DNA from: Mangrovitalea sediminis
GTDB taxonomy: Bacteria > Pseudomonadota > Gammaproteobacteria > Pseudomonadales > Oleiphilaceae
Direction of reading: 5' to 3'
Length of the DNA stretch: 64,000 nt
Assembly (NCBI RefSeq): GCF_002514725.1
Contig: NZ_NTLB01000003.1
Span: 434,001-498,000 of the forward strand
Below are positions 48,771 through 57,903 of this stretch, piece by piece. The translations under genes were made by a program, and so were the position numbers. The notes under the pieces were generated by a model. That model was not told where the DNA came from, did no database searches, and worked only from the letters and a program-made list of their open reading frames with translations. How positions within the stretch are numbered: the first letter of the stretch is position 1; the number at the start of each line of letters is the position of its first letter.

Positions 48771-48800
48771 TTGACGCTGGCCAAGCTGTGTTACAGTAAC
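48771..48800 (+). promoter_or_regulatory. possible alaS promoter with overlapping palindrome
   Basis: TTGACG at 48771-48776 is a good -35. The palindrome GTTACAGTAAC (48790-48800) covers the place where the -10 would be (CAGTAA at 17-base spacing or TACAGT at 15). In E. coli, alanyl-tRNA synthetase binds a palindrome around its own promoter, so autoregulation is conceivable. About 170 bases of leader follow. Confidence 0.4.
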
Positions 48801-48973
48801 GCTCTTTCGCGCGTCCACGCCGCCACAGCGCCGGGTTTCGCCCCGTCCGATGGCAAACATATACCGAATCCGCATCTGTACCGGCCCTTAGCAACCCGTA
48901 CAGCGTGATCGGCTGCCGGCCGGCGCTGGACGTGAGATGAATCTCTTTGGGACAAGGTGATCGGGAATCGGGT

Positions 48974-51601
48974 ATGAAGACCGCAGAAATACGTAAGGCC
49001 TTTTTGGAATTCTTCCAGCAGCAGGGACATACCATCGTGCCCAGCAGTTCGCTGGTGCCCGCGAACGATCCCACCCTGCTGTTCACCAATGCCGGGATGA
49101 ATCAGTTCAAGGATGTCTTCCTGGGGCGTGAGCAGCGTAATTACTCCCGCGCGACCAGTTCCCAGCGCTGCGTGCGTGCCGGCGGCAAACACAACGACCT
49201 CGAGAACGTCGGCTATACCGCCCGTCACCATACCTTCTTTGAGATGCTGGGTAACTTCAGCTTCGGTGACTACTTCAAACGCGAAGCCATTAACTTCGCC
49301 TGGACCTTCCTGACGTCGCCGGACTGGCTGGGCATCGATCGCGACCGCCTGTGGGTGACCGTCTACGGGTCCGATGACGAAGCTTTCAATATCTGGGCCG
49401 ATGAGATCGGTGTGCCGCGCGAGCGGATTGTGCGCATCGGTGACAACAAGGGTGCGCCCTATGCCTCCGACAACTTCTGGCAGATGGGCGATACCGGCCC
49501 CTGTGGCCCCTGTACCGAAATCTTCTTCGATCACGGTCCTGACGTGGCCGGAGGTCCTCCTGGCAGTCCTGAGGAGGACGGTGACCGCTATATCGAGATC
49601 TGGAACGTGGTCTTCATGCAATTCAATCGTACTGCAGACGGTGAAATGCAGCCGTTGCCGCGTCCCTCGGTGGATACCGGTATGGGGCTGGAGCGCATTT
49701 CGGCCGTCATGCAGAAGGTCCATAGCAACTATGAGATAGACCTGTTCGAAGACCTTCTCAAGGCCGCGTCCGATGTCCTGGGCGGTATCGATCATCGGGA
49801 AGCGTCCCTGCGGGTCATTGCCGATCACATCCGCTCCTGTGCGTTCCTGATCACTGACGGCGTCATGCCATCCAATGAAGGACGCGGCTTTGTGTTGCGC
49901 CGGATCATTCGCCGTGCGGTACGTCATGGCAACAAGCTCGGCGCGAAAGAACCCTTTTTCTACAAATTGGTTGGCGCTCTGGCGGCGATCATGGGCGATG
50001 CCTACCCCGAGCTGAAACAACAGCGTGAGCAGATCGAGCGCATTCTCCTGCAGGAGGAAGAGCAGTTCGCCCGCACTCTGGACAAGGGGCTGCGCCTGCT
50101 TGAGCAGGACATCGAAGCGCTTAGCGGAACCGAGATTCCGGGTACCACCATCTTTACGCTTTACGACACCTATGGTTTTCCTGTCGACCTGACCAACGAT
50201 ATCGCCCGCGAGCGTGGCCTGACGTTGGACTACGAAGGTTATGAGCGGGAGATGGAGGCGCAGCGCGAGCGGGCCAGGGCGGCCAGTAAGTTCGGCGTCG
50301 ATTATAACGCCGGCGTGCGGCTTGAAGGGCGTACCGAGTTTACCGGTTACGAACTGGTCGATGACCGGGATGTGGTGCGTGCCGTTTATGTCGACGGCAA
50401 GGTTGGTACCGCGGCTGCCGGTGACGAGGCGGTGGTGGTTCTGGAGAAAACACCTTTTTATGCGGAGTCCGGCGGTCAGGTCGGTGATACCGGTGTACTG
50501 CTGTGGAATGGTGGTCGCTTCGAGGTGACCGATACCCGCAAAGACGGTGATCATCACCTGCACGTTGGCCGTGTGGTCAGCGGCGAGCTGACCAGCGGCC
50601 AGCAGGTGGAAGCCCGTGTCGATCAGCAGCGGCGTCAGGCGACAGCCCTGAATCACTCTGCAACGCATTTGCTGCACGCGGCTCTGCGGCAGGTTCTGGG
50701 GGACCATGTCACCCAGAAAGGCTCGCTGGTGGATCCCGACCGCCTGCGCTTTGACTTCTCTCACTTTGAAGCCGTCTCTGCCGATCAGTTGAAGACCATC
50801 GAGCGGATGGTCAATGCACAGATCCGCGCCAATACCCCGGTTCACACAGAGCTGATGGATATGGACCGCGCGCGTGAAAAGGGCGCAATGGCGCTGTTCG
50901 GGGAAAAATACGGCGATACGGTCCGGGTGTTGTCGATGGGAACCGAGGGCTTTTCCGTGGAGCTTTGCGGTGGTATCCATGCCGCCCGTACCGGTGATAT
51001 CGGCGTGCTGCGGATTACCGGTGAAAGTGGCATTTCGGCAGGTGTTCGGCGGATCGAGGCGGTTACCGGCCAAGGGGCGCTGGACTGGTTCGATGCGACG
51101 GAGTCGACGCTCCGGGAAGTGGCGTCATTGGTCAAGGCCAACCGGGATGCCGTTATCGAGAAGGTGCAGGTTGCTGTTGAGCGCAGCCGACAGCTGGAAA
51201 AAGAGCTGGCGCAACTGAAAGGCAAGCTGGCCAGCGCTGCCGGATCGGATTTGGCGTCCAGTGCCAAAGAGGTCGGCGGGGTTAAAGTCGTGGCTGCCGA
51301 GATGGCGGGCGCCGACCGTAAAGGTCTGATGGAAACGGTCGATCAGCTCAAGAACAAGCTGGGCTCCGGTATCGTCGTATTGGCGAGTGTCGAGGACGGC
51401 AAGGTATCCCTTGTTGCAGGCGTCACCAAGGATCTCACTGCCCGGGTGCGCGCTGGCGACCTGGTTCGGGATCTTGCCGCTGAGGTCGGCGGTAAGGGCG
51501 GCGGTCGTCCCGATATGGCGCAGGGGGGTGGTACCGATGCCGATAAGCTGCCGGCGGCGCTGGCGTCCGTCGAGGCCCGCGTTGCGGCCCTGCTGGGCTG
51601 A
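48974..51601 (+). CDS. alaS: alanine--tRNA ligase
   Basis: AlaS charges tRNA-Ala and edits serine and glycine errors. The 875-residue protein opens [19 protein letters not shown] and has the class II motifs [15 protein letters not shown] and [20 protein letters not shown]. The editing domain has the zinc site [20 protein letters not shown] plus [14 protein letters not shown]. The C-terminal C-Ala domain includes [14 protein letters not shown]. The ATG at 48974 is the conserved start; an in-frame TTG at 48947 is unlikely. It is followed by lysC and csrA, a common gammaproteobacterial order. Confidence 0.97.
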   Translation: MKTAEIRKAFLEFFQQQGHTIVPSSSLVPANDPTLLFTNAGMNQFKDVFLGREQRNYSRATSSQRCVRAGGKHNDLENVGYTARHHTFFEMLGNFSFGDYFKREAINFAWTFLTSPDWLGIDRDRLWVTVYGSDDEAFNIWADEIGVPRERIVRIGDNKGAPYASDNFWQMGDTGPCGPCTEIFFDHGPDVAGGPPGSPEEDGDRYIEIWNVVFMQFNRTADGEMQPLPRPSVDTGMGLERISAVMQKVHSNYEIDLFEDLLKAASDVLGGIDHREASLRVIADHIRSCAFLITDGVMPSNEGRGFVLRRIIRRAVRHGNKLGAKEPFFYKLVGALAAIMGDAYPELKQQREQIERILLQEEEQFARTLDKGLRLLEQDIEALSGTEIPGTTIFTLYDTYGFPVDLTNDIARERGLTLDYEGYEREMEAQRERARAASKFGVDYNAGVRLEGRTEFTGYELVDDRDVVRAVYVDGKVGTAAAGDEAVVVLEKTPFYAESGGQVGDTGVLLWNGGRFEVTDTRKDGDHHLHVGRVVSGELTSGQQVEARVDQQRRQATALNHSATHLLHAALRQVLGDHVTQKGSLVDPDRLRFDFSHFEAVSADQLKTIERMVNAQIRANTPVHTELMDMDRAREKGAMALFGEKYGDTVRVLSMGTEGFSVELCGGIHAARTGDIGVLRITGESGISAGVRRIEAVTGQGALDWFDATESTLREVASLVKANRDAVIEKVQVAVERSRQLEKELAQLKGKLASAAGSDLASSAKEVGGVKVVAAEMAGADRKGLMETVDQLKNKLGSGIVVLASVEDGKVSLVAGVTKDLTARVRAGDLVRDLAAEVGGKGGGRPDMAQGGGTDADKLPAALASVEARVAALLG

Positions 51602-51629
51602 GGGCGGCGCGCCAGTGCACAAGAGACTG

Positions 51630-51657
51630 TTGCGGACGGCGGGGCACTGTTTATAAT
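51630..51657 (+). promoter_or_regulatory. sigma-70 promoter before lysC
   Basis: TTGCGG (51630-51635) and a perfect TATAAT (51652-51657) are 16 bases apart, in the 129-bp gap after alaS. This would start transcription near 51664, about 65 bases before the lysC ATG. Confidence 0.72.
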
Positions 51658-51730
51658 CGCGGCCCCGGCATTGTCCGCAAATTGATCAACGGCTTTCTTC
51701 AGGACCTTAGTGAAAGGACAAAGACGTCAC

Positions 51731-52963
51731 ATGGCATTACTGGTTCAGAAATTTGGCGGTACCTCCGTCGGTACCGTGGATCGCATTGAGGCGGTGGCCG
51801 ATAAGGTCAAGGCGTTCCGGGAAGCCGGTCACGATTTGGTGATTGTAGTGTCGGCGATGAGCGGGGAAACCAACCGACTGATTTCCCTGGCCAAGGAAAT
51901 CATGGAGGAGCCCACGCCGAGAGAGTTCGACGTACTGCTCTCCACGGGTGAACAGGTCACTATCGCGTTGTTATGCATGGCACTGATCAAACGTGGCGTG
52001 GAAGCCCGTTCCTATACCGGAGCCCAGGTGCGTATCGTCACTGACAGTGTCTTCAACAAGGCACGCATCCAGTCAATTGACGACTGCAATATGCGCGCCG
52101 ACCTGCAGGCCGGTCGAGTCGTTGTGGTTGCGGGTTTCCAGGGGGTCGATGAGCAGGGGAACATCACCACGCTGGGACGGGGTGGCTCCGACACCACCGC
52201 TGTGGCCTTGGCGGCCGCGCTCAAGGCGGACGAATGCCAGATCTATACGGATGTGGACGGTGTCTATACCACGGACCCGCGGGTGGTCGATACCGCGCGC
52301 CGTCTGGACAAGATCACATTCGAGGAAATGATCGAGATGGCGAGCCTGGGCTCCAAGGTCCTGCAGATCCGCTCGGTCGAATTTGCCGGCAAATACAATG
52401 TACCGTTACGGGTGCTTTCCAGTTTCCAGGAAGGGCCCGGCACGCTGATTACCCTTGAGGATGAGAACGTGATGGAGCAACCCGTTGTTTCCGGTATCGC
52501 CTTCAACCGTGATGAAGCGAAATTGACGATAGCCGGTGTACCAGATACCCCCGGCGTTGCGCTGCGCATCCTGCAACCGATCAGTGAAGCCAATATCGAG
52601 GTCGACATGATCGTGCAGAACGTCAGTGCCGATAATCGCACTGATTTCACGTTCACCGTGCACCGCAACGATTACCGCCGGGCGCTCGACGTCCTGCAAA
52701 ATGTTGCAAAAGACGTGGCGGCACTTGAGGTCAAGAGTGATAACAAAATTGCAAAAGTGTCTATAGTGGGCGTAGGGATGCGGTCTCACGCGGGAGTTGC
52801 CACCAAGATGTTCAAGGCACTTTCCCAGGAAGGGATCAATATCCAGATGATCTCGACGTCTGAGATCAAGATTTCCGTCGTCATCGACGAGAAATATCTG
52901 GAGTTGGCGGTTCGTGCGCTGCATAGCGCATTTGAGCTGCACAAGCCCGAGGACAATCACTGA
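51731..52963 (+). CDS. lysC: aspartate kinase
   Basis: LysC phosphorylates aspartate, the first step toward lysine, threonine, methionine and diaminopimelate. The 410 residues begin ALLVQKFGGTSVGTVDRIE, with VVSAMSGETNRLI, TLGRGGSDTTAVALAAALKA and CQIYTDVDGVYTTDPRVV in the kinase domain. Two ACT domains follow (around 265-335 and 345-400), so feedback control by lysine and/or threonine is expected. The ATG at 51731 matches Pseudomonas LysC; the GTG at 51710 is the alternative. It is a monofunctional enzyme with no homoserine dehydrogenase part. Confidence 0.96.
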   Translation: MALLVQKFGGTSVGTVDRIEAVADKVKAFREAGHDLVIVVSAMSGETNRLISLAKEIMEEPTPREFDVLLSTGEQVTIALLCMALIKRGVEARSYTGAQVRIVTDSVFNKARIQSIDDCNMRADLQAGRVVVVAGFQGVDEQGNITTLGRGGSDTTAVALAAALKADECQIYTDVDGVYTTDPRVVDTARRLDKITFEEMIEMASLGSKVLQIRSVEFAGKYNVPLRVLSSFQEGPGTLITLEDENVMEQPVVSGIAFNRDEAKLTIAGVPDTPGVALRILQPISEANIEVDMIVQNVSADNRTDFTFTVHRNDYRRALDVLQNVAKDVAALEVKSDNKIAKVSIVGVGMRSHAGVATKMFKALSQEGINIQMISTSEIKISVVIDEKYLELAVRALHSAFELHKPEDNH

Positions 52964-53067
52964 GGTGCGATTTGGTCGCCGCACTTTCAGGGTTGTACCG
53001 GCACTGCAGGTGCGAACGGAGATCCTTAAAGGACACTCATTCGTATGATATGGCAGGGCCGGGTTAC

Positions 53068-53084
53068 TATAACGAATATATTCG
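53068..53084 (+). promoter_or_regulatory. csrA promoter -10 with adjoining 12-bp palindrome
   Basis: TATAAC at 53068-53073 is a reasonable -10 element without a clear -35. It runs directly into the perfect palindrome CGAATATATTCG (53073-53084), which would sit across the transcription start, 32 bp before the csrA ATG. This is a candidate operator. Confidence 0.45.
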
Positions 53085-53115
53085 GAACAGGTCGCTCTGA
53101 ATAAGGAGTAAGGAT

Positions 53116-53310
53116 ATGTTGATTCTAACCCGCCGTGTAGGCGAGACCCTGATGGTCGGTGACGATGTTACCGTTACTGTTCTGGGGGTTAAGGGAAATC
53201 AGGTACGTATTGGGGTGAATGCTCCGAAAGACGTGGCGGTTCACCGTGAAGAGATCTACCAGCGCATTCAGCGTGAGAAGAGTGACGGTGAGGATCAGGG
53301 GCACGATTAG
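53116..53310 (+). CDS. csrA: carbon storage regulator CsrA (RsmA)
   Basis: CsrA is a dimeric RNA-binding protein that represses or activates translation by binding GGA motifs, controlling motility, biofilm and central metabolism. The 64 residues match the family end to end: [39 protein letters not shown] and [13 protein letters not shown], including the key Arg of the VHRE block. AAGGAG precedes the ATG. Its place between lysC and tRNA-Ser is conserved in pseudomonads and relatives. Confidence 0.97.
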   Translation: MLILTRRVGETLMVGDDVTVTVLGVKGNQVRIGVNAPKDVAVHREEIYQRIQREKSDGEDQGHD

Positions 53311-53407
53311 TTCGCCCCTGAGCTGAGTGACGGGCTTGCGCCGATGTCGTCAACAGCCTTAAGCCTACACCGTATGAAAGGGAGCCGGACTGATTCTGGT
53401 TCCAAAG

Positions 53408-53460
53408 AAGGGAGCCCTGATTGAGGTGTCGAAAGGCACTTGGTTGGCGGCTCCTTTTTT
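53408..53460 (+). terminator. rho-independent terminator after csrA
   Basis: AAGGGAGCC (53408-53416) pairs with GGCTCCTTT (53449-53457, one G-T pair). A smaller internal hairpin (GTGTC/GGCAC) forms the head, and six T residues follow at 53455-53460. Confidence 0.75.
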
Positions 53461-53604
53461 GTGGCATCAGGTTTCGTGGGATGGGGAAGGCGGTTTTCTC
53501 CGGGATCGGTTTTTGTCGATATCTCAAGGAGTTTGGTGTCGTTTCGGTGATTTTGGATGTCATTGGAAAAAAGCCGGATCAACCCTATGAATCCGGAAAA
53601 TTTA

Positions 53605-53613
53605 TGGTATGAT
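53605..53613 (+). promoter_or_regulatory. extended -10 promoter of the tRNA cluster
   Basis: TGGTATGAT gives an extended -10 (TGn plus TATGAT at 53608-53613). A GC-rich ACGCCGCG discriminator follows, as expected for stringently controlled tRNA promoters. An inverted repeat (CCGGAT/ATCCGG, 53574-53596) lies where the -35 would be. Confidence 0.55.
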
Positions 53614-53626
53614 ACGCCGCGTCTTT

Positions 53627-53721
<95 letters not shown>

Positions 53722-53731
53722 GACGCTTTGC

Positions 53732-53808
53732 GCGGCTGTAGCTCAGCTGGATAGAGTACCTGGCTACGAACCAGGCGGTCGGAGGTTCGAATCCTCCCAG
53801 CCGCGCCA
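53732..53808 (+). tRNA. tRNA-Arg (anticodon ACG), copy 1
   Basis: 77 bases: acceptor GCGGCTG/CAGCCGC, anticodon stem CCTGG/CCAGG around CTACGAA (anticodon ACG, whose A34 should be edited to inosine), T-arm GGAGGTTCGAATCCTCC, encoded CCA. It is identical to the second copy 34 bp downstream. Confidence 0.95.
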
Positions 53809-53842
53809 CTTAACGTTGATCGGTGACGTAAACCATCGATAT

Positions 53843-53919
53843 GCGGCTGTAGCTCAGCTGGATAGAGTACCTGGCTACGAACCAGGCGGTCGGAGGTTCG
53901 AATCCTCCCAGCCGCGCCA
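53843..53919 (+). tRNA. tRNA-Arg (anticodon ACG), copy 2
   Basis: Base-for-base identical to the copy at 53732-53808 from acceptor to CCA. The 34-bp spacer is unrelated to the DNA before copy 1. All three tRNAs probably come from one precursor ending at the terminator just downstream. Confidence 0.95.
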
Positions 53920-53932
53920 TATCAAACAAAAG

Positions 53933-53956
53933 TGCCCGCTTAATGCGGGCATTTTT
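53933..53956 (+). terminator. rho-independent terminator of the tRNA cluster
   Basis: TGCCCGC (53933-53939) and GCGGGCA (53945-53951) with a 5-base loop, followed by TTTTT. It lies 25 bp before the end of convergent metE and may also serve that gene. Confidence 0.88.
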
Positions 53957-53981
53957 GTGTCTGGACTTTGGCATCCTGGGT

Positions 53982-56276
53982 TTAAATGCTCTGTGCCAGC
54001 TCTTCCCGTACGGCCTTTGTGGCCGCCACCATGGCAGAGAGAGACGCTTTCACTTCCTGCCAGCCGCGCGTTTTAAGGCCGCAATCCGGATTGATCCACA
54101 GGCGCTCGGCAGGTAAGACGGTCAGAAGCTGCCGGATACGCGCCGCGATCTGGGGTTCGCTGGGAGCCAGCGGGCTGTGGATATCATAGACTCCGGGGCC
54201 CAGGTTCTGGCGGTAGCCGGCGTCCCGCAGGCGAGGAACCACGGCCAGGTCCGTGCGCGCTGCCTCGATAGTGGCAACATCGGCATCCAGTGCACCGATA
54301 GCTTCGATAATATCCTCGAAGCGTGAGTAACACATGTGGGTGTGGATCTGGGTTTCCGGCGCGACGCCGGCAGTCGCCAGGCGAAACGCATCGGTGGCCC
54401 AGTTGAGATATTCCTCCTGGCGCTGCTTCCTCAGCGGCAACTTTTCCCGGAGTGCCGGTTCATCGACCTGGATGATCCTGATGCCCGCCTGCTCGAGACT
54501 GGCGAGTTCGTCGCTCAGGGCCAGCGCAATCTGGTCGGCAATCGTCGAGTTGGCAATGTCGTCCCTGGGAAACGACCAGGCGAGCATCGTTACAGGGCCC
54601 GTAAGCATGCCTTTGACGGGCTTGGTCGTCGAAGTGGCCGCAAGCTTGATCCACTGGCCAGAGAGCGACGCCTTGCGACTGACGTCCCCGTAGATAATGG
54701 GCGGTTTGACGCATCGAGTGCCGTAGCTCTGCACCCAGCCATTTTGGGTGGTGGCAAAGCCAGTCAGGAAGTCGGCGAAATATTCGACCATATCGTTTCT
54801 TTCGGGCTCGCCGTGCACCAATACGTCCAGGCCGAGCGATTCCTGGATGGCGATGTTGTCGGTGATTGAGCGTTCGATAGCGGCATCGTAGGCGAGTTTA
54901 TCGATCTTTCCCTGGCGCAATTCGCGGCGGGCTCGGCGTAGGTCTTCCGTTTGCGGGAAGGAGCCAATGGTTGTCGTTGGCAGGGGCGGCAGCTTCAGGC
55001 TGTTTTGCTGCAGAGGATAACGTTCGGCAAACGGGAGGCTGCGGCGTCGATGATCGGGGCCGGTATGGTCCAGTCGATCCTGTACCTCCTTTAGATGCCG
55101 CTCGGGCAGCCGGGCCCAGGCATCGCGGGCCTGGTTGCTATGGGTGAACGCGTTAAGCCATTCGGAGGCCGGCGCGTCGGCAAGGCGAGCGGCCAGGACT
55201 TTGAGTTCGAACTGCTTCTGCTCGGCAAAGGCAAGGTTTTCCTGCAAGGCGGCTGGCAGCTGTGTTTCCTGCGCGCTGTCGTAAGGTACGTGTAGCAGAG
55301 AGCAACTGGTAGACAGCCAGAGGCGTTGACCAAGTCGCTCCCGGGCCGGGATCAGTCGCTGATAGATGGCCTCAAGATCCGCGCGCCAGATATTGCGTCC
55401 ACTGATAACGCCACAGGACAGGATCTTGTTGGGGCCCAGTCGATCAAGAAGTACGCCGAGTTGCTCCGGTGCGCTGACAAGGTCAACGTGAAGACCGTCG
55501 ACCGGGAGGCTCAATGCCAGTGAGAGATTGTCTTCCAGTCCACCGAAATAGCTGCTGACGAACACCTTGACAGTGCGTCCGAGCATCAGCTGATGGTAGG
55601 AGCGCTCGAACGCGTGGCGCCAGTCGGCAGGCAGGTCCAGGGCCAGCACGGGTTCATCCAGTTGAACCCATTCAACGCCTCGTTCCTGCAAAGCGTTCAG
55701 GACGTCCCGGTATACGGGTAGGAGGCGTTCGAGAGCCTCAAACGGATCAATGCTGTCGAAATGGCTTAGCCAGACGAATGTCAGTGGGCCCGTTAGTGCC
55801 ACCTTTAGGTGGTCAGAGTATTGTGCGGCTTCGTCCACCCAATCGAGCAAGTCGCCACCCAGCCATTGGGGCCGGGTTTCCGGATCCCACTCTGGCGCCA
55901 GATAGTGGTAGTTGGTGTCGAACCATTTGCGCATCGGACTGGCCGCACGCTCTTCGCCATGCTCATCGCGATGTCCTCGGGCGACGGCATAGACCTGATC
56001 CTGTCGATCCAGCTTAAGGCCCTGGCGAAACCGGGCGGGGACGATGTTGAACGACAGCGCCTGCTCGAGTACCTGGTCGTACCACGCGAAGTCACCAACC
56101 GTCAGGTGACCCGCGCCAGCCTCGAGTTGTTGCTGCCAATGCTGGCGGCGTAGTTCGGCGCCAGTTTCGCGAAGGGCCTGCAGGGGCTGTTCACCTCGCC
56201 AATAGGCTTCCGTTGCCCACTTAAGTTGTCGTTGGGGCCCTATCCTGGGGAATCCCAGGAAATGCAAATGTGCCAT
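53982..56276 (-). CDS. metE: B12-independent methionine synthase
   Basis: MetE transfers a methyl group from 5-methyltetrahydropteroyl-triglutamate to homocysteine. The 764 residues consist of two similar barrels. The C-terminal barrel holds the zinc site: His and Cys in HTHMCYSRFEDI, a Glu further on, and Cys in WINPDCGLKTRGW. TTTIGSFPQTEDLRRARRELR and LVHGEPERNDMVEYF are family blocks. It is transcribed divergently from metR, whose product normally activates it; homocysteine would be the co-inducer. A B12 riboswitch is not visible upstream. Confidence 0.97.
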   Translation of the reverse strand: MAHLHFLGFPRIGPQRQLKWATEAYWRGEQPLQALRETGAELRRQHWQQQLEAGAGHLTVGDFAWYDQVLEQALSFNIVPARFRQGLKLDRQDQVYAVARGHRDEHGEERAASPMRKWFDTNYHYLAPEWDPETRPQWLGGDLLDWVDEAAQYSDHLKVALTGPLTFVWLSHFDSIDPFEALERLLPVYRDVLNALQERGVEWVQLDEPVLALDLPADWRHAFERSYHQLMLGRTVKVFVSSYFGGLEDNLSLALSLPVDGLHVDLVSAPEQLGVLLDRLGPNKILSCGVISGRNIWRADLEAIYQRLIPARERLGQRLWLSTSCSLLHVPYDSAQETQLPAALQENLAFAEQKQFELKVLAARLADAPASEWLNAFTHSNQARDAWARLPERHLKEVQDRLDHTGPDHRRRSLPFAERYPLQQNSLKLPPLPTTTIGSFPQTEDLRRARRELRQGKIDKLAYDAAIERSITDNIAIQESLGLDVLVHGEPERNDMVEYFADFLTGFATTQNGWVQSYGTRCVKPPIIYGDVSRKASLSGQWIKLAATSTTKPVKGMLTGPVTMLAWSFPRDDIANSTIADQIALALSDELASLEQAGIRIIQVDEPALREKLPLRKQRQEEYLNWATDAFRLATAGVAPETQIHTHMCYSRFEDIIEAIGALDADVATIEAARTDLAVVPRLRDAGYRQNLGPGVYDIHSPLAPSEPQIAARIRQLLTVLPAERLWINPDCGLKTRGWQEVKASLSAMVAATKAVREELAQSI

Positions 56277-56366
56277 CTTTTTGGCTCTCCTTTGGGTGAG
56301 TTGTTGGATGGGGCCATTGTGTCGCGTCGTGTAAATGAGACAAAATCAATGTCCTCAGAATTAAAA

Positions 56367-56379
56367 TGAAAAAAATTCA
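56367..56379 (+). promoter_or_regulatory. MetR box (TGAA-N5-TTCA) overlapping the metR start
   Basis: TGAAAAAAATTCA matches the MetR consensus TGAA-N5-TTCA exactly. It lies between divergent metE and metR, and its last A is the first base of the metR ATG. It should serve metE activation and metR autoregulation. Confidence 0.7.
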
Positions 56380-57341
56380 TGATTGATGTGAAGCACCTGA
56401 AAACGCTGCAGGCCTTATCGGAAGCCGGCAGCCTGACATTGGCCGCGGATCGCCTGCACGTGACGCAGTCGGCGTTGTCGCACCAGCTCCTGGATCTGGA
56501 ACGTTATTTCGGGGTATCACTGTTCCTGCGGAAGTCGCGTCCATTGCGCCTGACGCCGGCGGGAGAGCTGTTGTTGTCGCTGGCGGAGCGGGTGGTGCCC
56601 GAGATCCGCGAAGCGGAGCAGCGGTTATTCCAGCTGGGCAACGGTAAGCGTGGTCGGCTGCATATGGCCATCGAATGCCATAGTTGTTATCTGTGGCTGA
56701 TACCGGCCATCAACGCATATCGCGGGGCCTGGCCGGATGTCGAGCTGGATTTTGTGGGACACTGGCACCTGGATGCCTTGCCCGCATTGCGTGAAGAGCA
56801 GCTCGATCTGGTGGTGACTTCAGATCCGTTACCCCTGGAAGGCATTCACTACGAGCCTCTGTTTCGCTATGAAATGCTGTTGGGGGTTGCACCGGAGCAC
56901 CCCCTTGCCAGGGAGGCGGTGATTACGCCGGAGGCGTTGGCGCGGGAAACCCTTATCACCTATCCGGTGGCTCCCGAAAGATTGGATGTGATGCGTCATT
57001 TCTTGACGCCGTTAGGGCTGCAGCCGGTTGAGGTGCGAACTGCTGACATGACGCTGATGATCGCTCAGTTGGTCGCCAGCCAGCGTGGTGTTGCAGCGCT
57101 CCCCAGTTGGGCCTTGCGAGAGTTCACCGAGTCCCAGCTCCTGTGCGCACGCCCCTTTGCCGGCGGCGGGCTTTGGTCGGATCTGTATGCGGCAGTGCGA
57201 TTGGATGAACGGAACGCGCCATTTATGCGGGCTTTTCTGCAGACATTGGTCGAGGTGTCGTTCCGAACGCTGCGGAATATTTTCCCTTTGACGGGCGGTA
57301 AGGAGAGTTTTGCTGGCAAAGGGCGCAGCGTGCCACAATAG
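56379..57341 (+). CDS. metR: LysR-type regulator MetR
   Basis: MetR activates metE and related genes in response to homocysteine. The 320-residue protein opens IDVKHLKTLQALSEAGSL, nearly the same as E. coli MetR, with a winged helix-turn-helix (AADRLHVTQSALSHQLLDLE) and the MetR-typical IECHSCYLWLIPAI in the effector domain. The ATG at 56379 has no Shine-Dalgarno in front (A-rich sequence and a MetR box instead), so translation may be inefficient or nearly leaderless. A fliT-like gene follows in the same direction. Confidence 0.95.
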   Translation: MIDVKHLKTLQALSEAGSLTLAADRLHVTQSALSHQLLDLERYFGVSLFLRKSRPLRLTPAGELLLSLAERVVPEIREAEQRLFQLGNGKRGRLHMAIECHSCYLWLIPAINAYRGAWPDVELDFVGHWHLDALPALREEQLDLVVTSDPLPLEGIHYEPLFRYEMLLGVAPEHPLAREAVITPEALARETLITYPVAPERLDVMRHFLTPLGLQPVEVRTADMTLMIAQLVASQRGVAALPSWALREFTESQLLCARPFAGGGLWSDLYAAVRLDERNAPFMRAFLQTLVEVSFRTLRNIFPLTGGKESFAGKGRSVPQ

Positions 57342-57385
57342 CGACAGCTCCATTCCTTGTTATTTTTTCTCACGAAGGTCCCAAC

Positions 57386-57706
57386 ATGGACAATGTGCTC
57401 AAGGCGCTGGATGAACTGGCAGAGACTTTAGCGGCAGCGGTCGAGCGGGGTGACTGGGACACGGTGACAGCTCTCGACGAGAACCTGCAGGCTTCGGTGG
57501 AAGCGGCAATGGCGGAGGCGCGTGCAGGCGATATTTCCGCCGAAGCATTGCGGGCGCGACTCGATACCTTGCAGGAGCTCTACATGAAGGCCCGTGAAAT
57601 CGCTGTTAAATCACGTGATAAAGCGGCTCTGGCATTGCGTCAGATGGGGAAGACCCATGAGGCGGCAAATGCCTACTTGGATGTCTCGAAACCCCGTCGC
57701 GACTAA
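57386..57706 (+). CDS. FliT-like flagellar protein
   Basis: A 106-residue helical, acidic protein (DELAETLAAAVERGDWDTVT, DTLQELYMKAREIAVKSRDK). Size, helical pattern and position just before fleQ suggest a FliT-type export chaperone, which usually escorts the cap protein FliD. Sequence conservation in this family is low, so the call rests partly on context; fliD and fliS are not in the window. CACGAAGG precedes the ATG. Confidence 0.7.
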   Translation: MDNVLKALDELAETLAAAVERGDWDTVTALDENLQASVEAAMAEARAGDISAEALRARLDTLQELYMKAREIAVKSRDKAALALRQMGKTHEAANAYLDVSKPRRD

Positions 57707-57719
57707 TTTTTGCGTTACG

Positions 57720-57734
57720 AATTCGACGCGAATT
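57720..57734. promoter_or_regulatory. inverted repeat AATTCG-N3-CGAATT upstream of fleQ
   Basis: A perfect 6-bp inverted repeat with a 3-base spacer, 40 bp before the predicted fleQ -35. It could be the site of a regulator of the flagellar master gene. Confidence 0.4.
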
Positions 57735-57773
57735 TGATTTTGTCAAAGGCCTACCATCTCCGGCGTCATAAAA

Positions 57774-57802
57774 TTGACTCTTAGGGCATAACATACTTAA
57801 AT
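57774..57802 (+). promoter_or_regulatory. possible sigma-70 promoter of fleQ
   Basis: TTGACT (57774-57779), 17-base spacer, TTAAAT (57797-57802). The -35 is good and the -10 moderate. The leader to the fleQ ATG would be about 95 bases. Confidence 0.5.
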
Positions 57803-57903
57803 ACCCAACGGGTTAATTCACGTTAATGTGTTGCTGCTGTTTTCAGCGCTGTCGCTGGTCATCCGGTCACAGAAATAACGACAAACCGGGGTGTTTCGTC
57901 TGC

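Noticed and set aside
48791-51073. A 760-codon open frame on the minus strand opposite alaS
   Set aside because: It lies entirely antisense to a well-conserved alaS, has no recognisable domain, and long antisense frames are expected opposite GC-rich genes with biased codon use.
56277-56378. A cobalamin riboswitch controlling metE
   Set aside because: The gap is only about 100 bp and contains no B12-box; a MetR site is present instead.
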